In this document: piece after piece, positions 26,886 to 32,112 of the stretch | Layout: the number at the start of each line of letters is the position of its first letter | How positions within the stretch are numbered: the stretch's first letter is position 1 | Origin: Gammaproteobacteria bacterium | GTDB lineage: Bacteria > Pseudomonadota > Gammaproteobacteria > Granulosicoccales > Granulosicoccaceae | Direction of reading: 5' to 3' | DNA: 32,112 nt | NCBI GenBank assembly: GCA_019634245.1 | Contig: JAHQVR010000064.1 | Span: 1 to 32,112, forward strand | Notes under the pieces: model-generated | The model's database searches: none | Seen by the model: the letters and a program-made list of their open reading frames with translations, nothing else | What the model was told of the DNA's origin: nothing | Program-made: the position numbers and the translations under genes

Positions 26886-28202
26886 TCAAAAATTTTGTGC
26901 AAACCACTCAGACATTCGCTTAAACAACCCCTTTTCGGTTCGTGTATCAATCGGTTCAGAACGCGGATTCAACCGGCTTTGTTGGCCATACATCAACAGG
27001 CCGACACCCGTTGCGTGAATCGGGTTACGAACCACTTCTGACAGCCCGCCAACATGCTCGGGCACACCCAGTCGAACTGGCATATGGAAGATCTCTTCCG
27101 CTAGCTCAACTACGCCTTCCATTTTTGAGGTACCACCCGTCAAAACCACTCCCGCTGCACAGGCGTCTTCAAATCCGCTGCGTTTAAGTTCGCTGTGTAC
27201 CAAGGCGAGTAATTCGTCGTATCGAGGCTCGACGACCTCAGCTAACGTCTGTCGGGCCAGTCGGCGGGCACCACGATCTCCTACTCCAGGCACTTCGATC
27301 ATTTCGTCGGGGCTGGCCAGCTTGGTTAACGCACAGGCGTGCTTGACCTTTATCTCTTCTGCAAATTGTGTGGGTGTTCGGAATGCCACAGCAATGTCAT
27401 TCGTCACCTGATCACCCGCAATGGGTATTACCGCGGTATGACGGATTGCACCTTCAGTAAACACCGCGATATCGGTGGTACCCCCACCCATATCAACCAG
27501 TACGACACCAAGATCTTTTTCATCCGCTGTGAGCGCGGAGTAGCTGGAGGCCAATTGCTCCAAAATGATGTCTTCGACCTCGAGTCCGCAGCGTCGTATA
27601 CACTTGGCTATGTTTTGCGCTGCGCTGATCGAACCTGTGACCAAATGGACTTTCGCCTCCAGCCTCACACCGGACATACCCACCGGTTGCCGGATACCAT
27701 CCTGGTCATCGATAACGAATTCCTGAGGCAAGACATGCAGAATTCTCTGATCGGCGGGGATCGCTACCGCCTTGGCCGCATCGATCACACGTTCAACATC
27801 ATCCGTCTCCACCTCATGATTACGGATCGCCACAATACCGTGCGAATTCAAGCTCTTTATATGGGAACCCGCAATGCCAGCAAAAACCGATTTAATCTGA
27901 ACATCGGCCATGCGTTCAGCTTCCTCAACGGCCTTTTGAATAGCGTGCACGGTGCTATCGATGTTGACTACAACACCTTTCTTTAACCCTTGCGAAGGAT
28001 GTGTACCCATTGCCACCAATTGCGGTGTACCGGTTTCATCGATTTCAGCCACGATCGCCACGATCTTGGACGTACCGATATCCAGCCCCACGATCATTTG
28101 TTGATCGGAGCGCACGGTCATCTTCTGCTTGCGCTCCCTAACCGGAGCCGGTGTATCAGTTTCCATCCAGGTACGCTGGAGCCCCTGAGTATGCGAAGCC
28201 AT
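26886..28202 (-). CDS. ftsA: Cell division actin-like protein FtsA
   Basis: Tethers FtsZ to the membrane and recruits later division proteins. The actin-like ATPase motifs are visible: phosphate 1 IVGLDIGTSKI, phosphate 2 LVDMGGGTTDIAVF, and an adenosine-type GVVLTGGTSKMEG. The C-terminus FKRMSEWFAQNF is the amphipathic membrane-targeting helix. The ATG at 28202 has a good ribosome site (GAGGT, 6 nt spacing) and gives 438 aa. It overlaps ftsQ by 47 nt and adds about 25 residues before the usual FtsA start. Shorter forms from 28166 or 28121 lack a good ribosome site. E. coli FtsA is 420 aa. Confidence 0.95.
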   Translation of the reverse strand: MASHTQGLQRTWMETDTPAPVRERKQKMTVRSDQQMIVGLDIGTSKIVAIVAEIDETGTPQLVAMGTHPSQGLKKGVVVNIDSTVHAIQKAVEEAERMADVQIKSVFAGIAGSHIKSLNSHGIVAIRNHEVETDDVERVIDAAKAVAIPADQRILHVLPQEFVIDDQDGIRQPVGMSGVRLEAKVHLVTGSISAAQNIAKCIRRCGLEVEDIILEQLASSYSALTADEKDLGVVLVDMGGGTTDIAVFTEGAIRHTAVIPIAGDQVTNDIAVAFRTPTQFAEEIKVKHACALTKLASPDEMIEVPGVGDRGARRLARQTLAEVVEPRYDELLALVHSELKRSGFEDACAAGVVLTGGTSKMEGVVELAEEIFHMPVRLGVPEHVGGLSEVVRNPIHATGVGLLMYGQQSRLNPRSEPIDTRTEKGLFKRMSEWFAQNF

Positions 28203-28950
28203 TGGTATACCTCATATCAAATTGGGCGCTTTGGCCGTTGAGTGGTACGACAAGACGCTCGTACACATCGATAAATCGACGCATACGAAGTGATCGATCT
28301 TCATAACCGAGCCGCACTACGATGTTGTTGTCTAGTGTTAACACTTGGGACTGTCGTTCATCCTCGATCAGCGATCGCAACCGCACATTGACGGTGGCAA
28401 GTGCTTGAGAATATTGTCGATAGTCATCCAGGACAGCTTCATGTCTTGCATCACTGCCCCCCAGTACCGGTAAGGATTTGAAGTGAGAGCGCCATTCGGC
28501 ATACTCACTGTTGTCTGCCTTAAGTTGTGGTGGCGCAAACAAGATCTGTCGTTTACTAATTAAACTGTGGTCGTTCCAACGGGCTATTGGCTCGTGTTCT
28601 TCAATGCGAATGGTCAATCGTCCTGGAGCGGAACGCCCAACATGGGCATGCCTAACCCACGGCATTTCCTCTACCTGCCGTTGTACCGCTTCGATGTCTA
28701 AAGTCAGCAAGCTTTGCTCGGTGTACTGACCCACCCGCGCCATTAGCGCCGTGCGATCGGTGTAATCGAGCGTGCCGCTGACATCCACATTGGTGACCAG
28801 AAAAAACGATGACTCTTTAAGTGAATGCCACGCCGCATTGCCCAATAAAACCACCAAACCCAAGCCCACCAAGCTCATAGCCCAGCGATGCAGCTGCGGT
28901 AGTCGGGCTGGCGCTACTGGGTACATGGCCTGTCGGGCATCGGTGCTCAT
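28156..28950 (-). CDS. ftsQ: Cell division protein FtsQ
   Basis: A bitopic inner-membrane divisome protein that recruits FtsB and FtsL. One membrane segment (MSLVGLGLVVLLGNAAW, about residues 25-42) is followed by a POTRA domain starting FFLVTNVDVSGTLDY and by the FtsQ beta domain. Length is 264 aa from the ATG at 28950, which makes an ATGA overlap with the ddl stop. Upstream codons in frame lie inside ddl and are not needed. Its 3' end overlaps ftsA. Confidence 0.93.
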   Translation of the reverse strand: MSTDARQAMYPVAPARLPQLHRWAMSLVGLGLVVLLGNAAWHSLKESSFFLVTNVDVSGTLDYTDRTALMARVGQYTEQSLLTLDIEAVQRQVEEMPWVRHAHVGRSAPGRLTIRIEEHEPIARWNDHSLISKRQILFAPPQLKADNSEYAEWRSHFKSLPVLGGSDARHEAVLDDYRQYSQALATVNVRLRSLIEDERQSQVLTLDNNIVVRLGYEDRSLRMRRFIDVYERLVVPLNGQSAQFDMRYTNGFAYSGAPAYLDGN

Positions 28951-29894
28951 GCAGCGAGCTCCTGGGCAGACAATGTCTGTTCTAATATGGTGACGCACAA
29001 CTCTTCAAAGCCGATCCCGACTTCAGCCGCAGCCATGGGCACCAACGAATGGCTCGTCATTCCCGGTGCAGTGTTGCACTCCATAAACATCGGATCGTTA
29101 TTGTTAGCGAGAATAAAATCGACTCGCCCCCATCCCTTGCACCCCAGCACATTGAAGGCTTGCACCGCATATCGCTGTATTTGCGACGTTAGTTGATCTG
29201 ATAAAGGTGCCGGACACTCATAGACTGTATCTTCTGCGTGGTACTTTGCATCGTAGTCATAAAACTCCGCCGTCGCTTTCATGGTTATCAATGGCATGGC
29301 CTTACCCGCCAACACCGTGGCCGTAACTTCGGCACCATCAATAAATTTTTCCATCATCACACTGCCATGGCGCGCTGCTTCATGAAAAGCTGGGGCGATC
29401 TGCTGCGAAGCCTGCACAATTGAGACACCAATACTCGACCCTTCAAACACCGGCTTTAGCACCACCGGAAGACCCATCGCTTCGGCTGCCGATTCAGCCT
29501 CAGCAACAGAATCAATGAGCCGAGCAGCAGCGGTGGGAATGTTGTGTTGCCGAATGAGATCCTTCGCTCGCAATTTGTCCATTGACAATGCCGACCCCAA
29601 TACACCGCTGCCGGTATACGGCACACCAGCGAGTTCCAGGGCTCCTTGCACAACACCGTCCTCTCCACCGCGTCCGTGCAGAATTAGAAAGGCGCGATCA
29701 AAATTCCCATCGACCAACACGCTGGCGATATCGCGACCAGCATCGACCGGGTGTGCATCAATACCACTGGCAACCAACGCCTCAAACACCTGTCCGCCGC
29801 TCATTAAAGACACGTCACGCTCAGCAGACCAACCGCCCATAACCACTGCGACCTTACCGAAATCGTAATTTGTTGATGGGGCTGTTTTATCCAT
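28947..29894 (-). CDS. ddl: D-alanine-D-alanine ligase
   Basis: Joins two D-Ala for the peptidoglycan pentapeptide. ATP-grasp features are visible: [19 protein letters not shown] at the N-terminus, [33 protein letters not shown], and the Mg-binding end [17 protein letters not shown]. Length of 315 aa from the ATG at 29894, which overlaps the murC stop by 8 nt. Its position between murC and ftsQ matches ddlB of other gammaproteobacteria. murB is not between murC and ddl, as in Pseudomonas. Confidence 0.96.
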   Translation of the reverse strand: MDKTAPSTNYDFGKVAVVMGGWSAERDVSLMSGGQVFEALVASGIDAHPVDAGRDIASVLVDGNFDRAFLILHGRGGEDGVVQGALELAGVPYTGSGVLGSALSMDKLRAKDLIRQHNIPTAAARLIDSVAEAESAAEAMGLPVVLKPVFEGSSIGVSIVQASQQIAPAFHEAARHGSVMMEKFIDGAEVTATVLAGKAMPLITMKATAEFYDYDAKYHAEDTVYECPAPLSDQLTSQIQRYAVQAFNVLGCKGWGRVDFILANNNDPMFMECNTAPGMTSHSLVPMAAAEVGIGFEELCVTILEQTLSAQELAA

Positions 29895-31326
29895 TGCCCA
29901 CCTGCTGTTTGAACACATCGGGTAACGACGTAACTAACGAACTGACGTTACCCGCACCCAAAGTCAAAACGATATCGCCCTCTTGCAATACCGATCGCAG
30001 GGCTTCCGGTACGTCATATATATCTTCAACAAAGATCGGATCAACCAAACCCCGGTTGCGAATAGCTCGAGCCAGGGACCGACCATCCGCACCTGTTATC
30101 CGATCTTCTCCAGCGCTGTACACTTCCGTCAGCACGAGTACGTCGGGCACAGATAAGTTTTCTGCAAAGTCTTCGAACAGATCGCGTGTTCGGGTATAGC
30201 GATGAGGTTGAAACACCACAACCAGACGGTTCTCTGGCCAGCCTTCACGAATGGCCGATAGGGTCGCAGCGACTTCTGTGGGGTGATGACCGTAGTCATC
30301 GAATAGCTGCGCAGTGCCTTGTTCAAGATACAACTCACCGTGTGCTTGAACCCGTCGACCAACACCTGCAAAGTTGGCCAATGCACGCTTGATATCTTCC
30401 ACACTCGCGTCCAGCTCGCGCGCTACAGCGATAGCCGCTAAAGCATTTAACACATTGTGCCTACCCGGCATGTTTAGCACGACATCCTGCATTTGGCTGC
30501 CGTCGGTAAAAATCACATCGAAAAACATGCGTAATCCACTTTGTCGCACTCGTGTGGCTTGTACCTGTGCGCCTTCAGAAAAACCGTAAGTGCGTATAGG
30601 ACGCGCAACTTTTGGTAACACAGACTGAATGTGCTCATCGTCCGCGCACACAACAGCCAACCCATAGAACGGCAGATGCATTAGAAAGTCGACAAACGTT
30701 TGTTTGAGCTTTTCAAAATCTCCACCGTAGGTATCCAGATGATCAGCATCTATGTTGGTCACTACCGAAATGACGGGTTGCAGATACAAAAACGACGCAT
30801 CGCTTTCATCCGCCTCAGCCACCAACCAATCTGAGTCGCCCAGATAAGCGTTGGTGGAAGAGCTGTTAAGCCTTCCACCAATGACATAGGTAGGATCAAA
30901 CTTCGCTTCAGTTAGCAGACTCGCGACTAGCGAAGTTGTGGTGGTTTTGCCATGGGTACCCGCCACGGCAATGCCTTGTTGAAACCGCATGAGTTCGGCC
31001 AACATTTCAGCGCGCCGCACAATGGGAATGTGCAGCTCGCGTGCGCGCACGATTTCAGGGTTAGTTTCAGGTACCGCCGTTGACACCACGACGACATGTG
31101 CGGTGTCCACATTCTCCGCACTATGGCCATGATAGATGTTAATACCGAGAGTGCTGAGTCGCTCCGTCAAGGCATTTTGACCCATGTCCGAGCCTTGAAC
31201 ATTAAATCCCAAGCGATGCATTACTTCGGCGATACCACCCATTCCAACGCCGCCGATACCAACGAAGTGCATGGTTTGCACTCGACGCATCTGACTTTTC
31301 ACAATGGGTGAGATATCAATAACCAT
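29887..31326 (-). CDS. murC: UDP-N-acetylmuramate-L-alanine ligase
   Basis: Adds L-Ala to UDP-MurNAc, the first amino acid of the stem peptide. The Rossmann start [17 protein letters not shown] binds the UDP substrate, the Mur ligase P-loop is [10 protein letters not shown] near residue 113, and the C-terminal domain has [15 protein letters not shown] and [14 protein letters not shown]. Length of 479 aa is normal. The ATG at 31326 shares its first base with the murG stop (TAATG), indicating coupled translation. Confidence 0.97.
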   Translation of the reverse strand: MVIDISPIVKSQMRRVQTMHFVGIGGVGMGGIAEVMHRLGFNVQGSDMGQNALTERLSTLGINIYHGHSAENVDTAHVVVVSTAVPETNPEIVRARELHIPIVRRAEMLAELMRFQQGIAVAGTHGKTTTTSLVASLLTEAKFDPTYVIGGRLNSSSTNAYLGDSDWLVAEADESDASFLYLQPVISVVTNIDADHLDTYGGDFEKLKQTFVDFLMHLPFYGLAVVCADDEHIQSVLPKVARPIRTYGFSEGAQVQATRVRQSGLRMFFDVIFTDGSQMQDVVLNMPGRHNVLNALAAIAVARELDASVEDIKRALANFAGVGRRVQAHGELYLEQGTAQLFDDYGHHPTEVAATLSAIREGWPENRLVVVFQPHRYTRTRDLFEDFAENLSVPDVLVLTEVYSAGEDRITGADGRSLARAIRNRGLVDPIFVEDIYDVPEALRSVLQEGDIVLTLGAGNVSSLVTSLPDVFKQQVGNG

Positions 31327-32112
31327 TATTTACAAAACTCCGTTAAGGCATCAGCGACATGCTGTGTCGCATTCGCCTGATAGCACTGGCGCGCCGCTGC
31401 GGCCATATCCGCAAGCGCTGCGCGGTCGTTATGCAATCGGTCGAGTTCATGAGTCAATGCATCGCTAGTAAATTTAAGTTCGGGCATTAGAATTGCCGCA
31501 CCAGCGTTTGTCAGATGTTGAGCGTTTTTGGTTTGATGATCATCCACGGCAAACGGAAACGGCACGAGAATGCTAGGAACTCCGGCGCCAGCCAGTTCGG
31601 CAACCGTCATAGCCCCGGCTCGACAAATCACCAGATCGCACCATCGGTAGGCCTGCAACATGTCCTCGATAAATGCACTGCTAGTTATGGAAGCACCCTC
31701 GGTACAAAGCGCTTGATAGTCGTTGCGAACACGCTCTTCATCCTGAACACCGGTTTGATGAATTACGTTTATGTCGAAAGAACATTGGGCAATAGCTTGA
31801 GGTACGCGCTGATTCAATACGCGTGCACCCTGGCTACCACCAATAATGAGTACATTCAACGAAGATGAAGTTGGCTTTTGAGGAACATTTCGCCGCATTT
31901 GCTCGGCGTGCTCTTCAATTTCTTTACGTAGCGGATTGCCGACAACCCGAGTCACGACGCGACTGGAGAACGCACCCGGCAGCGCAGACAACACACAATC
32001 AGCTACACGGCTTAACCAACGATTGGTCATACCGGCAACGGCGTTTTGTTCGTGTAGTACAAGCGGTTTTCGCAGTACAAATGAAGCAAGGCCTACCGGA
32101 CCAGTCACAAAG
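31326..32112 (-). CDS. murG: MurG, UDP-GlcNAc:lipid I transferase (5' end outside window)
   Basis: Makes lipid II from lipid I on the cytoplasmic face of the membrane. Only the C-terminal part, about 261 codons, is present. The frame is open to the window edge, and the first residues [11 protein letters not shown] correspond to the conserved GGFVSGPGG region, so about 95 N-terminal residues are missing. The GT-B C-terminal domain shows [13 protein letters not shown] and the UDP-GlcNAc site [23 protein letters not shown] then DDHQTKNA. It is partial only because of the window boundary. Confidence 0.96.
   Translation of the reverse strand, partial: FVTGPVGLASFVLRKPLVLHEQNAVAGMTNRWLSRVADCVLSALPGAFSSRVVTRVVGNPLRKEIEEHAEQMRRNVPQKPTSSSLNVLIIGGSQGARVLNQRVPQAIAQCSFDINVIHQTGVQDEERVRNDYQALCTEGASITSSAFIEDMLQAYRWCDLVICRAGAMTVAELAGAGVPSILVPFPFAVDDHQTKNAQHLTNAGAAILMPELKFTSDALTHELDRLHNDRAALADMAAAARQCYQANATQHVADALTEFCK

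Noticed and set aside
27339..27986. A 215-codon open frame on the plus strand opposite ftsA
   Set aside because: It lies wholly antisense to well-conserved ftsA codons, has no ribosome site or recognisable domain, and looks like a by-product of codon bias on the other strand.

Overview
The window is chromosomal core DNA from a gammaproteobacterium. Three blocks point there. The bamD / rluD-pgeF-clpB neighbourhood is arranged as in E. coli. The pilS-pilR-pilA-pilB-pilC-pilD-coaE type IV pilus cluster and the murG-murC-ddl-ftsQ-ftsA-ftsZ-lpxC division cluster followed by an M23 peptidase and secA-argJ-mutT are arranged as in Pseudomonas-like lineages. G+C looks close to half. I see no insertion sequence, prophage, CRISPR array or rRNA, and I cannot name a genus. 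No gene-free stretch exceeds 300 bases; the longest (11908-12189, 282 nt) is the pilin regulatory region.

Layout. 10-~688 (-): a damaged-looking pair, an ankyrin-repeat segment followed out of frame by a cytochrome c domain, abutting the 3' end of tRNA-Ala(GGC) at 709-784 (-). 926-2338 (-): gltX. 2449-3249 (+): a PP2C phosphatase whose stop codon overlaps that of the convergent clpB (3246-5858, -). ClpB has a sigma-32-like promoter. pgeF and rluD (-) lie upstream of it and bamD (+) diverges from rluD. 8775-11907 (+): the two-component pair pilS/pilR. A sigma-54 promoter with TGTCA-type upstream sites then drives the first of two tandem pilins, which are separated by a strong intrinsic terminator. 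pilB, pilC, pilD and coaE follow. 18127-22598 (-): mutT, argJ, secA. An M23 peptidase (-) and dciA (+) start head to head, with candidate ATGs that share one TCATGA palindrome. dciA and lpxC converge on one bidirectional terminator. ftsZ, ftsA, ftsQ, ddl, murC and the 3' part of murG (-) run to the window end, mostly with overlapping start/stop codons.

How it works together. PilS senses a signal and phosphorylates PilR. PilR with sigma-54 transcribes the major pilin gene. PilD removes the pilin leader, and PilB (ATPase) with PilC (inner-membrane platform) polymerises pilins into a pilus. The mur/ddl/fts genes make cell-wall precursor and assemble the Z-ring, lpxC commits carbon to lipid A, and secA exports envelope proteins, while bamD inserts outer-membrane proteins. 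ClpB handles heat-damaged protein.

Most of the window is conserved housekeeping DNA. I found no clearly new system. The points most worth a second look are the ankyrin/cytochrome c composite, the terminator-like hairpin inside the start of pilD, the tandem pilins split by a terminator, and the overlapping divergent starts of dciA and the M23 peptidase.
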